A DNA stretch of 64,000 bases from Gymnorhina tibicen (taxonomy: Eukaryota; Chordata; Aves; Passeriformes; Artamidae): the NCBI GenBank assembly GCA_013399875.1, contig VXAZ01009328.1:310001-374000 (forward strand), read 5' to 3'. A program made the translations under genes and the position numbers. How positions within the stretch are numbered: position 1 is the stretch's first letter; the number at the start of each line of letters is the position of its first letter. Positions 49,249 through 61,600 of this stretch are shown here, piece after piece. Under the pieces are notes generated by a model that saw only the letters and a list, made by a program, of their open reading frames with translations, did no database searches and was not told the origin of the DNA.

Positions 49249-49288
49249 TTTTTTTTTCTTTTCTTTCTTTTCTTTCTCTTTTTTTTTA
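49249..49288. repeat. Polypyrimidine (T/C) tract
   Basis: About 40 bases of T with interspersed C directly downstream of the LTR and its target duplication. Confidence 0.9.
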
Positions 49289-52105
49289 ACTGCCTGTGTC
49301 ATTTTCCACTAGAGACTGCTTAAAATAGATTATTTTTCTTTCTGAAGTGGATGTGCCAGATATTTCTCTGTTATAAGACAGGGAAAAGTAGCAAACAAAA
49401 ATAAAGTTTAGGCACAACACTGGATTAATTGTAGTAGAAAAAGATACTGAATTTGGTGCATCTGCTCAAATGAGAGGGGGAACCTGTCTTCTTCTAAATC
49501 TTTCTTTCTTACTATTGAGAGTCAAAGTTGTGCTTGACGTTTACACACAGTGGAAGAACTCTAGCCCAGGATGCTGTAAAAACCCCAGCATCCACCCTAG
49601 AATATCCTAAAACTCAAGACTAAAGAAGTTAGAGTTAAACGTCTACTGCAGATCAAGCAAGGAAAAAAATTCTGTCTGAAAATTGAGTCACATACATGCA
49701 TGTTGACTTAGCTTCTAGGAAAGCTTTGCACTGTTTGCTTGTTCAATAGTCAGACTGTAACTAAAATTGTGTGGTCCATTGTAAATGGCTGGGTGAAATC
49801 ACTGTAAGAGTGTCCTGTTCTGGAAAAAGAAAGACCTGGGTTGACAGCAGCTATAAGCCTGGATTTTCAGGGACTGTAAAGTCTAAGCTGCTGGAATGTA
49901 TGGAAATGAATTTCCATGGGCTTCAGGGACTCCAGATACTGAGGGCTACAGAGCCTGGATCATCTTACAATGCTAGTTTCCTGAGCCTATAGGGTTTGAT
50001 GTGTCAGAGAAAGTTGCAACTATGAACAAAATATGCTGATCTGTGATCTGTTGCTGTCACCCAGCATAGGCTTGATTCTGCTTTGTAGCAGGCAACTGTC
50101 AGGAGCTTGCACAGCTAGACAGCTAGGATATCCCTCATAGTTTGGCTCTCCTAAGTCAGTGAATGAGCAGTTATTCACAGCTGTGGTTTCACATGGGCTC
50201 CACACCTGCGCTTTGGATACTCATTCTCCATGATATCACAAGGACCAAGCAATATACTCATGGCTAAGAGGATCTATGTGAGGAAGATAAAACGGGATTC
50301 CAGCCAAAGACTGAAACTGCTGCATTTTCCATACTTTTCACTTATCCAGCTACTCTAATGCCATACCAGAAAAAGCTCTAGAAGCAGCCAGTATTTCCTG
50401 TGAACAGTTCTGTAATGCCAGGTATTATAAAATTGGTGGGGTATATTATATAAATCTGAATTAATTATATGTAGCTATTAAATAGATAAACTTGTAATCT
50501 GACCATGCTCAGCACCTTTCTATGACTTGGAAAAAGGGTGTGCTAGTTGAGTCCTATTAAACTCTTGAAATTCAGAGAAGTCTACCACAAATACACTGGA
50601 GTTTGCAGCGATGCCCAGACCAGCTGGTCATTGTTTGAAACAACATGGTATGGGCCAAAACTCAGTGAGACACAACTGAAACAAGTTAGCACTAAGACAG
50701 ATTTAAGACCCCAGAAATGTGCCTTGTAAGTACACACTGTATATTATGGCTTGTCTACCTGACATCATGTCACTGCATCCATAAGTAACTGCAGAAAATA
50801 TTGGCAGTGACCTGCAACTCTTGTAACACTTGAGCAATACCCCTTTCTCTTGATAAATTATTGAACCCAACATGAAACTGGAGGGGGAGAAGGAAAAGAA
50901 CAGAAAACAGGGTAATAGATGTGTGTATATAACCCAGCATTAATATGAACATTGCTGATCATGAAGGAAATTTCCACTGTGATTCCTTATGTCTCTATCA
51001 CTTGAAAATGTCATGGACCCAGATTACTCAAAATGGGGAATATCACATCTGGAACTGCATTGTGGCAGATCTGGAGATAAGAGTTGGTATTGCCAGCTCC
51101 TAAATGTTTCTTCTGCCCATTGTCACTCTGCAGCAGTTATCTTCTGTAGTAAATGAGGAGTGACCTCAGTACAAGTCACCACAAATGTGAACTCTCCTTC
51201 AGTTGGCTCTTTTCCCATATTTCTAGTAAGATTGTCTGCCATTAGTTATTTGTTCTTTTCAGAGGATGAGTGCAGTAGGAAGCCATTCATCACCCTGCTG
51301 AAGGTCAGTTCAGACTCCTGTAATTTAATTTCTTCATGTGCTTCTTCTCTCTGTATCTGGTCTGTGGTAAACAAGACAGCTTGCTCCCATACATCAGTTT
51401 GACCATAGCTGAGCAGATGAAGTCTTTTGCAGCAGCTACTTTGTGTTCATCTTGTCAGAATGAGCCACAGATGAAAATAAAATTTGGGTTGGCAATTCCA
51501 CGGTGCAGATGGCCACCTGAACCAGCAGTATTGTGTTATTGCTCTTTTAAAGGAGCTTGCTTCTCAGGTACTGGTCAGCTTTGAAACCTAAGGGAAACCA
51601 CAGGGGCATGGCTGGCATACCAGACTGCAAAAAGATCACAGAGGGAGAGATGACAACACTGTTGTGTTTGTTTAGACTGTTTAGGACTAATATAGATTAA
51701 GTCTAAGAGTAACAGGGTCAAAGATCTCCGTTGCATACTCTTACTAATTTATGAGTATAATTTAACTTGCAATAATGAGAAAGAACTCACTCAACCCTAC
51801 CACTGAGCCATGCAAGCATTAACTTGTTAGTGCTAGTTATTTTCTTTCTCTGCCAATAACTTCTGCTTTGTGAATGTTAACTGGTGTTTTGTTGGTATGC
51901 ATTAATATGTTGTATAATTTTGTTATTTAATACATTGTGATAAGTAAACTAAGAGCAGTATGACTATTAGTTTTTTGCTGCTGCTTCTTAGGTTTAATAT
52001 AGTTTGTGTGGGCCCAAAGTAGATATTTTCCGGCTTTCCTACAAGGCCTAGTAAAAGATATTCCCTCTCCTCAAAAGTCTTTCTTCTATAAATAGTTGGG
52101 ACTAT
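49289..52105. other. Non-coding stretch
   Basis: No gene, RNA gene or transposon was recognised. Frames of 60-82 codons (for example 51336-51584, +) lack motifs. Confidence 0.5.
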
Positions 52106-52455
52106 CACAGAATCCTTTAAGTTTGAAGGGACCTCTTAAGGTCCTCTGGTCCAATAGCTCTGCTTGAGCAGCTTGCCCAGAACCCTCTCCAGTCAGGTTC
52201 TGAGTATCTCCACAGAAGGAGACTTCACAGTCTGTCTGTGCCAATGGTTTACTACCATCACTGTAAAAGAACCCCTGTTTTCTTGTGTTCAGATGGAATG
52301 TAATGCTTTTTGTGTGTTTTCTTTTTCATCATCTCTTGTTCTGTCAGTTGGCACTATTGAGAGAGCCTGGCTCCCTCTTCATCATTCCCTCCCACCAAGT
52401 ATTTATATACATGGATAGGTTCCCCCAAAGCCTTTTCTTTCCCAGACTGAATCTT
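52106..52455 (-). mobile_element. CR1 LINE, 3' ~350 bp, inverted and decayed
   Basis: Read on +, it begins cacagaatcctttaagtttg, then gaagggacctcttaaggtcc and 'ggtccaatagctctgcttg', the CR1 3' UTR reversed. 'cacagaaggagacttcacag' and 'gtaaaagaacccctgttttc' follow, corresponding to ORF2 C-terminal sequence. The sequence is diverged, with only one tagaatc-like terminal unit left. Confidence 0.85.
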
Positions 52456-52565
52456 TATCTATATAGACAAAGAAGTAATTAAGAAGGTCTACAGTGAAAT
52501 AAAAAACTCTTTTCCCGACTGAAATTAAACATTTATCTAGAGGGATTTGTACAATAATAAGTAGG

Positions 52566-52675
52566 AATTTTTTTGTTTTTTTACCACTGGCTGTATTTTT
52601 TTGTTCCCCTTTTTGTTTTTCAGTTCTTTTCTTTCTGAGACTTCCTTGTTTTTTTGTTTTTTTTTGTAAATTTGA
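52566..52675. repeat. T-rich low-complexity tract
   Basis: Successive runs of seven to ten T broken by single G or C. A second T/G-rich tract with three ggtt units lies at about 52750-52781. Confidence 0.85.
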
Positions 52676-55600
52676 ATGATTGCTGTTAATTGCACCTGTT
52701 ATGTCAATGTCACATTGTGTCTCTAAACTAAGGAACTATTTGCCTGGGGATTTTTTGGTTGGTTGGTTGGGGTTTTTTTTTCAAATCTTCACCAATGCTT
52801 TCTTTTCCCCCTATAGAAAATACCCACATCCTGTGAGTTTTATGAACATCGCCTTTTAGAAGGAAGACCTGATGTTTTTCCTGTAAATGCTCAATAATGT
52901 GTCTACTGTTAGGAACAGCCCTGGTAAAGTATAAATAAAAGGTTATTTGTGGTAGTTTTATTTCTAAATGTTAATAGCATAGCATCAGCTCATAAATCAA
53001 TAGTGATGAGCTCCTAATTATGTGCCAACATCACAGTGGGATCCAACCTAATACCAAAAATTTACATATTCATGAATACACCCATACTTGTGCATGGAAA
53101 AATGCAGAATAGAGCAGAAATCAAATAGTCTTAGTTTTCTCCAAACTGTTATTTGGGTGAATTTCCTTGTCTCCTAACATCCCTCTTCCAGGTATTTACT
53201 TAAGATATGTATTCAAATTTTGAAAAATTTTCTTTGGAGTTAAATTTTAGACTGTACATAGCTTCAGCTTGTCCAAAAGAATGTGTGTAGTCTGCAATGT
53301 TACAGGTAATGAATACCTCCTGTAATTAGTGTCCACTCCATTTCTACTTGCTGACATGAATTTTGAGTTTAAAATATGGCTGGCATATGTTTAGTCTAGA
53401 ACTAATGGGCTATTATCTAAATTTTCTGTGATGTAAGTTGGAATTAATGTTTTTTAAAAAATCTACTTTTTCTTCAGTAGATATTTACAGCTGTCTAGAA
53501 ATGGGAAAGTTTGTTTTGGATAGTGTAGATACTTCAACAGATCAGCTGTAAGGGATGACTTGTACCTGCAAGTGGTAAGAACTGGAGGGAAGAAGATGGG
53601 CTTTATTTGTGTATTTTTACAGAACCTCACCTTACAGGCCCTAGAAAACATCAGCTTTATTGCTGTGAAAGCAATCAGACATTCCCAGCCCTGAAAGAAA
53701 CTAGTGTCAGAGTTTCTTTTCAGGCACAACTATATTTTCCAGAAGAAAACTTGAGGAAAACATTAAAAAAAAAAAATTTAAATGTTTCCTGCAGGTTCTC
53801 AGCCCTGGAGACTTGGAGGGTCTTTTCTTTTGTGCCCCTTTAAGAGTGATACTCTCTTCTTTACCCTGCTCAGTCTTTGGATCTAATGTGGCAGCTCACC
53901 TGTAGATCTCTTTCAAGTGAGTCACTTCCTATGCCTGTAGCCATTTCCACCTTTTTCATTGAAACCATTATTTGAAAAACATGTGCTGGCTCCTGACGCC
54001 CTGTCTCCTAGAGGGCTTTCTCTGTACAGGCTGCACTCTCTGCTTGGGACTTGTTGGCTCTGCTGCAATTCAGACACCAGTGATAGTAATTTTTAATTGA
54101 ATATATCTATGATCAGTTATGTGTATTTCACAGAAGCTGTTATTCAAGGATCCCTAAGCATTTTTACAATTAAGAATAACTAAGATTCATATCAAACCTG
54201 CACAGTATGTAATGATAATAAGAAAATTAGTATATCTAGAAAGTAATGTCTTTCAAAAACTACTTGCCAAGAAATTCAGAATGCCTATTCTTTTCTCACC
54301 TGCTGTCCACCCAGCCCCACAAGCTGTATACCTGTATCCCTCTCATACATATCATAGTGGCACAGAGTCCTTGCTGCTCCACTGGCCAGGTGCTGTTGGT
54401 CAGAGAATGGAAAAACTGCTCCTGATGGCACATTTTCCCATGTCAGCTGAATCCCTTCCTTGTTATTCAACAAACAGACTCTCTAACACGAGACTCGGTA
54501 TTGGGCCATGTGATGGGTCTGACGAGGCATGAAATGAAAGTTCAATATCTAAGGAAAATTGCACAAGGAATTTGTTGAGTCACGCTTACCAAAAGTATGG
54601 CAGGGTGAAAATTGCCAAGTTGTTCTGCAACAGTGGTTTGTGTAGTCCAAAAGTCTGTCTCTGACAGAGAGAACTGTTGGGTTCTTTCATACAATGTGCT
54701 ATAAATTCAGTAGTTATATAGTAAGGAATAAAAAATCTGATGGAATAAAAATCTTTTCAGCTCTTAATTTTGAAATGTGCTTCTTTGTTCTCATGCTCCT
54801 TAGACTACCACAGCAGCCTGACAGGACCTTCTCCTTTTCCTTTTGTCTGTTCTAGTTTATGCTTGAAATTGCAGGCAGAGCCTTGCTCATCCTCTCAGCT
54901 AAGTATTTTTCCTGCATGCAGAGTCCACAGTAGTGTGTCACTGAGGTTGTGCCTCTCCTTTGCTCCTGAACAGCTCTGGTTCTGTCTGGAGGAGGCTGGA
55001 ACATGGTCTGAAACCAGCAATGTTCCAGCCCTCAGTAGTGGTTCATGATCTTCATCAGAACAAAACAAAAAAATTGATCTGTTAAGGAAATGTGAAGTGT
55101 TTTTCATTATCCATGGTCCTTGAATGTTCTCATTTTATTCAAATCTCTCTTTCATTATTTTTGTGACAAAAATCCGAGCATGCATATTGTAATGAAAAAT
55201 AAATAAAAATTATTAGATTAATTATCACTACACAGTCCTATTGTATAGAAATTATACTGTTGCATAAAGTAATATATTGAAACCATACAATCCCATGAAT
55301 GAATACATTTAAAAATATTTTTTTAAGCTCACCTTTAACATTATTAAATTCAAATGCTTAACAGAGGGCAACTAGTGTGGTAATATACTCTCCAGATTAC
55401 ATAACCAAGTAGCCTTACAGTGCAATTGCAAGCAACATATTTTCCTGTTTACATGATGCCGCCAGTGGAGTACAGCAGATGTTGAACTAAAACCACATGA
55501 GGCAGCATTGTAATATGCCAGGCTTACCTATGGTTTTGCCCTGCTAATGCTCCTTTTTGCTTATATAAGTTAGAAAACTTTTTATAAACGACTTTTACAA

Positions 55601-56041
55601 AACCCACTTTATTAGAGCAGTTTCTATGTTGAACTAATGTGTAACTTTAATATCTAGGAAACCTATTTTGCAAATAACACTTATAAAGAATTTTTTGACG
55701 AGTTCAGCTTAAAAACACCCCAACATTCTTATCCTTCCACCTTATCCAAATATAGCTTTCTCATGCCTACTTCTATCCCAGTGATATCCCTATGGCTTTT
55801 AATCCTTCGTTCTGCTGTGTACATCACTGGTCTCCTTACACACCGGGGAAGCCTTTTAATGTACAGAAATCTCCAGAAATGGGATGTGGCAGCTCAATAC
55901 TGCAAGGTCATTTAAAGTGTTTTCTCAGCTGACTTCCTATTTCCCCAGGGGAAATTACTTTGCAGGATAACCTTCCTTCTTGGTGCAGAAAGATTAAGAA
56001 TCTTGTCATATATCAAACTGGGATTTTTTTTTACATAATCA

Positions 56042-56075
56042 GAAGTTGAATAGTGCCTGAAGTTGAATAGTGCTC
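56042..56075. repeat. 17-bp tandem duplication
   Basis: gaagttgaatagtgcct (56042-56058) and gaagttgaatagtgctc (56059-56075) lie head to tail and differ at the last two bases. Confidence 0.9.
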
Positions 56076-57339
56076 ACAAAGAAAAAAATACCCCAAACTA
56101 GGTTAAGAAAGGGGATAACACTTGCAAGGCATATTTTTAAGCAATGAAGTTTCTAGATTTCTATAAGAGCACTTGGAAGTTGCTAGTTTGAAATGCCTGA
56201 CCTTAGTGCAGTGCTTATTCTCCCACTGGTTTCATATGTTTCTTTTCTGGGCTCTTAATTATTTTAAACACAGACAGCAGAATTTACCCCTGACAAAATG
56301 CACCTCTCCCAGTTGTGTTCAGCCAGCTGACAAAGGAAAAATTCTTATGTGAAAATTTCCTTAATTTCTTTAATTATTTTAAGTTGTATTAATTTTTATA
56401 TGTACATTTTCTAGACATATGAGCCAGCAACGCTCTCTTACTTTCTTAGGTCATGTATACAATTTCCTCTTTTAAGAATATTTTTTTTTGCCTTCAGGAA
56501 CATGATTCTGCTCTGGTCACAAATCAGCAAATTGTTCAACGTCTGTAGAAATACTATCACATGAGATCTCAGAATTTATAACTTTTCTAGAATAAATGGG
56601 AGATATGTTTGAATGACGCCAGCAAGCTGTCTTGATTTGATTTTGGTGCTCCTAGTCTAAAAGTCATGTTGTTGGGATTAATTTTTAAAAGTTAGGAAAA
56701 GCAATTAAGCTTTTGAAACAGTGGAAGATAATTGAACATTTGTGCTTTATTATGTCTGGACATTGCCTACATTGGAACTAGAATAGTAATAGTAAAATAA
56801 ACCCAAACCAAAAAGGTTTGAGAGAACCTCTGGAGGTCCTGCTCAAAGCAAGCATAAGTTCAAAGTTAGACTGAGCTGCTGTAGGAATTTTCCAATTGTA
56901 TTTAAATACTCCAAAGACAGTGATTCCATGTTGTCTCTGGGTTGTTACATTCCCACATGAAAGAATAATATACCTACAAGACTGTTATAGAGAGTGCTTG
57001 TATAGATTCATAATGGTCTGCATCGTGTATTTTGCATGTGGCTTTAGAAGCATATACAGTACGTTGTTTAATGACCCTCTTCTGACATTCAGCTCAATTT
57101 TTCTATCACTTTTCTATTCTTTTACACTATAAGATGTGCCTAAAATCTATTCTGTATGCATTGTTTTCCACTAGTAAGATAGACAATAAATATTTAATAA
57201 AAAAATCTTCATGCACCTAGAAGTTAATGGCAAAGATCCCATATGTTACAGTGAGATTGAGGTTCCACTGAAGATATAGGTAAAATATGGCCTTTCTCGT
57301 ATTGCTATAAATAAGAAAATGTCTTTGGCAATATAAAAA

Positions 57340-57531
57340 ATGGATATTTTCCATACCACATTATTTACCTTTATTGCGATATTTGTACTATTTCTGACAC
57401 TTCATGTAGGAAATTCCTCAAACTGCATAAATTTAAGGAATGATTCTGGTAAATGTCCAGTTGTTGTTGGCTCCCAATGTGAGATGAAATATAGGACACA
57501 TAATACCATACAGTGCTGTCCTAAAAAATAA
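57340..57531 (+). CDS. Putative small secreted Cys-rich peptide (63 aa)
   Basis: An ATG frame with a strongly hydrophobic segment at about residues 8-23, like a signal peptide, then G-N-S-S and a 36-residue tail with five cysteines (spacing C-x9-C-x7-C-x11-C-C) and a basic end CCPKK. A TATA-like TATAAATA lies at 57306-57313 and AATAAA overlaps the stop (57527-57532). The hydrophobic part is T-rich DNA and could instead be the pyrimidine tract of an intron: an acceptor AG at 57408-57409 would leave a phase-1 exon encoding just the Cys-rich tail, the layout of beta-defensin second exons. Against a defensin: only five Cys, with non-standard spacing. Against a gene: the TATA box is only ~30 bases from the ATG, no upstream signal exon was found, and short AT-rich frames are common. 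Function unknown. Confidence 0.25.
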   Translation: MDIFHTTLFTFIAIFVLFLTLHVGNSSNCINLRNDSGKCPVVVGSQCEMKYRTHNTIQCCPKK

Positions 57532-57534
57532 ATC

Positions 57535-58138
57535 TTTCTATTTATGCTTTGGACATCTCTTGATTCTGAAAACTTCTTGAAGTCAAGGTGTCACAGATAG
57601 AGCATAATTCCAGACAATTTTTTCTAGGTCAGTGTCAAAAGCAGTCTTTCTTGAGTTTTAAGGAACCTTTTGGTAAAATTTCAAGCACTTGGTTGAGATT
57701 TAAATGAAACATAAAGGAGTTAAGGAACATGCAAAAGAGCTGGAGGGAATGACTGAATACTGCCATAGGTGTAAGAAGAAAACAAGAAACATTCTATGTG
57801 GAAATAGGGGAGACTTGAGAAACTTGAGAGAAATCTGATCTAGAAAAAGTTCTTACATTTATATGGAAAAAATGTGATGCAATTTATATGCATTTTTTCC
57901 ACTAACTACACTGTAAAGCAGCCACTATGTCCCCTGATTTATTTCTTGCTCAGGTCAGACAGCATCCTTACAAACAAGTTCTAGCCACCTTTTAGAAGTT
58001 AGAGTTGGGCAAGACTTTCAGAAAATTGAAGTGTTTTTTGGGGGGATAATATTATGCATATAGCTGGAATTAGTGGTATGGAGGTTGGAGTAATTGTTTC
58101 AGTGCAGACTCAGACTAACAGTCATACAATACATACAA
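57535..58138. other. Non-coding stretch
   Basis: No gene or repeat was recognised between the small Cys-rich frame and the next CR1. If that frame is real, its 3' end would lie in the first tens of bases here. Confidence 0.5.
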
Positions 58139-58616
58139 GAATAATATAATCATTAAGGTTGGAAAAGACCTCCAAGGTCATCAGGTCCAACTGTTAACCT
58201 AGCACCGCTGTGTTCACCACAAAGCCATATTCCCAGCTGCCACATCCACACATCATTTGAACAGTTCCAGGGATGGATTCCTCCACTTCCCTGGACAGTC
58301 TGTTCCAGTGCTTGACAACCCTTTCAGTGAAGAATTTTTTCCCAATATCCAATCTAATCCTCCCCGTGCACAACTTGAGGACATTTCCTCTTGTCCTGTC
58401 ACTTATTGCCTGGGAGAAGAGGCTGACCCCCACCCGGCTACAACCTCCCTTCAGGTAGTTTTAGAGGGTGATAAAGACCCCCTGAACCTCTTTTCTCCAG
58501 GAAAAATACCTGCAGCTTCCTCAGCCACTACTCCAGACCTTTCTGGTGCTCTAGACCTTTCAACAACTTCATTGCCCTTCTCTGGACACACTCCAGCATC
58601 TCAATATTTATCCTAG
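58139..58616 (-). mobile_element. CR1 LINE, 3' ~480 bp, inverted
   Basis: Read on +, it opens with tataatcattaaggttgg and 'aaaagacctccaaggtcatc' (CR1 3' UTR reversed), then 'gttccagtgcttgacaaccc' and 'aagaattttttcccaatatc'. On the minus strand, 58194-58433 reads S-D-R-T-R-G-N, then [20 protein letters not shown], the highly conserved ORF2 C-terminus. The upstream part (58440-58616) continues into the E-K-R-type segment with frameshifts. 5'-truncated. Confidence 0.95.
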
Positions 58617-61600
58617 TCACAATTAAGTTATTAGAAAAAATGTATCCTTAGAGTACTTTTTCTGACACATCATATCTCTGCTCTCAACTTAGAGTCAACA
58701 AAAAGTTTCTGATTACTCATCAGCTTACTTGCTATTTGAACCTTCTCTGCATCCACATTGGGACTTCCAGAGTGGATGTCTGTCTCTGAAAACGTAAAGT
58801 CTCTGCCTCAGAGTGATCCCTAGTTCTTTGCTTTTTAGCACTGGCAGAGAAGAAGAAAAGTCAAATGGAGCACTGTGTTCCTGAGGTACCCAAGAGACAC
58901 TTCTCAAATTAATTTGTTGTAGATGGACTTGAACAAGCTGTGTGCTGGGTATTCCTGTGATAGAGGAGCAGACACAAAGATGGGCCGGGAGGGACATGGA
59001 ATTACTACAGTGGTACCTTTTTTTCTTTTGAGGTGCAAAACACTTACCACTACCAGAAAATTACAGCTAATGTAGGAAATTCACACTGCATAGCAGGAGA
59101 ACAGGCTGTTGTTTAGTTAGATAGATGGAGCTGTGAAGATTACATTTCTACTTATCAGTTTCCCTGTTGGTAAACCTAAAGTATTTTTGTTTTATAAGTA
59201 TAGTTTTCCTGGCTAGAAATGAAAGGTCGTATGTCTCCCCTTTATTGTATTTAACAGTAGTTTGGGGATGCAGAGTTTAATATGGATTAGCTCATGACAA
59301 CTGGCATTGCTAATAACCCATCAGTTGTCCTGCAGTGGTTTACTGAAGTTCTAATTGTTTGTAGCTGAGATGTTCATTCATTGTATCTCTGCAACTGCTC
59401 AAATGAGGATTACATTCTCTGTCACATGCATTTACCTCCTCTGATTATATGTAATTCTGCGTCTTTTTACATGTATTCCAAAGCACTCAAAATTTGGGCA
59501 TGATTTTCAGGGGCAGTAAGCACTGCTTGGTGGTTTCTGTTACAGTTCAAGCTTCAGTGGAGATGCATTCTCCTAGAAAAACAGTATTATTTCAGCAAGT
59601 TCTGACTTTTGGCTACTCCTAGAAAACCTCACAAAATTGCATGACTGCAGAGGTTTAATTAATTTGCCAACTATGGAAATAGTGTCTGGAGCACAGCTTC
59701 ACATATTTTGTGAGGGTTATGCAGAAAAACCCTCTAATTGTCTCTGACTAGACATGTATTCTCTGCAAGTGATTTTCACTGTCTTCAATCAGGCAATTGA
59801 TATATGCAACAATTTTACTTTCAGAAGAAAGAGAAATAAATATTCTTCCACAAGCTTTCTTAGTCATCAGGATCTCCAGGTCCGCTGTCCATTTTCCAAT
59901 ATTTAGGAACATTTCTTTGCTAATCAGTAAAGATGTGTGACATTATAGGAAGACAAAAAGCTTTTGAAAACAGAAAAGACTGTGACCAGAGCTCTAGTAT
60001 ATGAGCAGTAGAAAAACAGACTGGCTTACTTTAAGTAGCATAAGTCCTAGACACTAGAAGAGTTACTTTTAATTTACACTGGTATAGATGAACAAGTTAC
60101 CTTACCCTGATACAAATGAACTTAGATTTTGCTTTTGTAAGGAAAATAAATGCTGGAAATGTTACTGTGGTTTTGGTGGTGGCTTTTCAGTCTCCAGTAA
60201 AGTGGAATCATGCTGTATGGACTCAGTATTTGATTACTGTTTCCTCACTGTGCCTTGAATAGCAATCACTTAAAACAAAATGTAGTATTAACTAAAATTC
60301 AAAAACACATGGCAACAACTTAGCCCCTTATGATACAGTTATTTTTAAATTACTTTCAAAAATGTGCACCCCTGTAGCCTAGCTTTTAATTTGTATATTT
60401 TCTTAAGCACATAATAGTATAGACATCCCACTGTAAGACTGGCACCATTCATAAGTTGAGGGAATGAAAATTCAGTTTGTTTTCATTAATTCGCGCAGGA
60501 GCAGCCCATGTCTGGTATGCACAACCTACATTCACCAGTTTGTGTTTAAACACTGAAAAAGAAATCAATCCCTCTTTATTGCTACAGTTGCTTTAAATTA
60601 AAATTGCAAAGAAATACAATGCTAGGTAACACAAAGCTGCTTTCACTTCTCTAACAAAAAGTTTTATGAACATGCTGATGTATTTTGTAAACATAATAAA
60701 TTTTATCTAGTGAATCAGTGGGAAAACATAGCCCCAAGGCTCACTTCTTTTGGTGTCTCTCTGAAATGATACTTCTAATGTTATTTGCTAAAACTGTCAT
60801 AAAAGTAAGGAGGAAAAACCTTTTAGCAAGTGCTTGCAACATTTTAATACTAATGGCATGGCATTTGCTCAGGTGAGAACATTTTGGTAAATGCTTACAG
60901 AGCAAAAGGCACTGCATTTTCTTTACAAAAATTAGAGATAGAGCAGTAAAGGTCATCTATAAAACTTTGCCAAATAACTCTCTACATTGGTGTTACAGTT
61001 TGTTACGAGGAGAGGCTCCAGTCTGCTTGTGACATGGAGAAAGAGTGCTGGTTTGACTGCGTTTGTGAAAGTCTGAAGGATCGATGGAGCAAACCACAGA
61101 GTGAGAAGAGACAAGTTGTACAAAGACAATGATCTGGGCAAAGTTTCAAGGTCTAAGGTGACAAAGAACAACCCCAAAAGCTCATCAGTGGATATTTCAG
61201 GTTCCAGTGTTCATTGATTTCCCAGCCTGGGCTTTGCCAGCAGTAATGTCACCGTCAGTCTAATGCCGAGGCTCTGGAAAAACAGCAGCCCTTGTGGGGG
61301 ATGTTCCCAAGACTATATTTGAAAAGCTGAAGGAGGAGGAAAAGACAATGAAAAACTTGTAATTTCTCTTGTTAATGGACAGTAGTGCTCTCAGACTTTT
61401 GAGATAAGGTAAAAATTTTTCCTACTTCTAAAATGTGTTCCTATGGTTCATAAAGACAAGAGTTGGACCTGAACTTCATAGTGAGTAACTTGGCAACCAT
61501 CATGCAGTTATCTTCAAGCAAAAGATAAGGTCAGATCTCCATAGCTGTTTCCAAGCTGTTTCCTGTCAACATGTCTTCTGTATTACTTGGGTTGAGGTTA

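Larger units (their letters stand above)
52456..57300. other. Long non-coding stretch with T-rich tracts
   Basis: No gene was recognised. It includes T-rich low complexity (52566-52675), a (TTGG)n run (about 52757-52771) and an imperfect 17-bp tandem duplication (56042-56075). GC-richer patches near 54.3-54.5 and 54.8-55.0 kb hold frames of 90-106 codons without recognisable domains. Confidence 0.5.
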
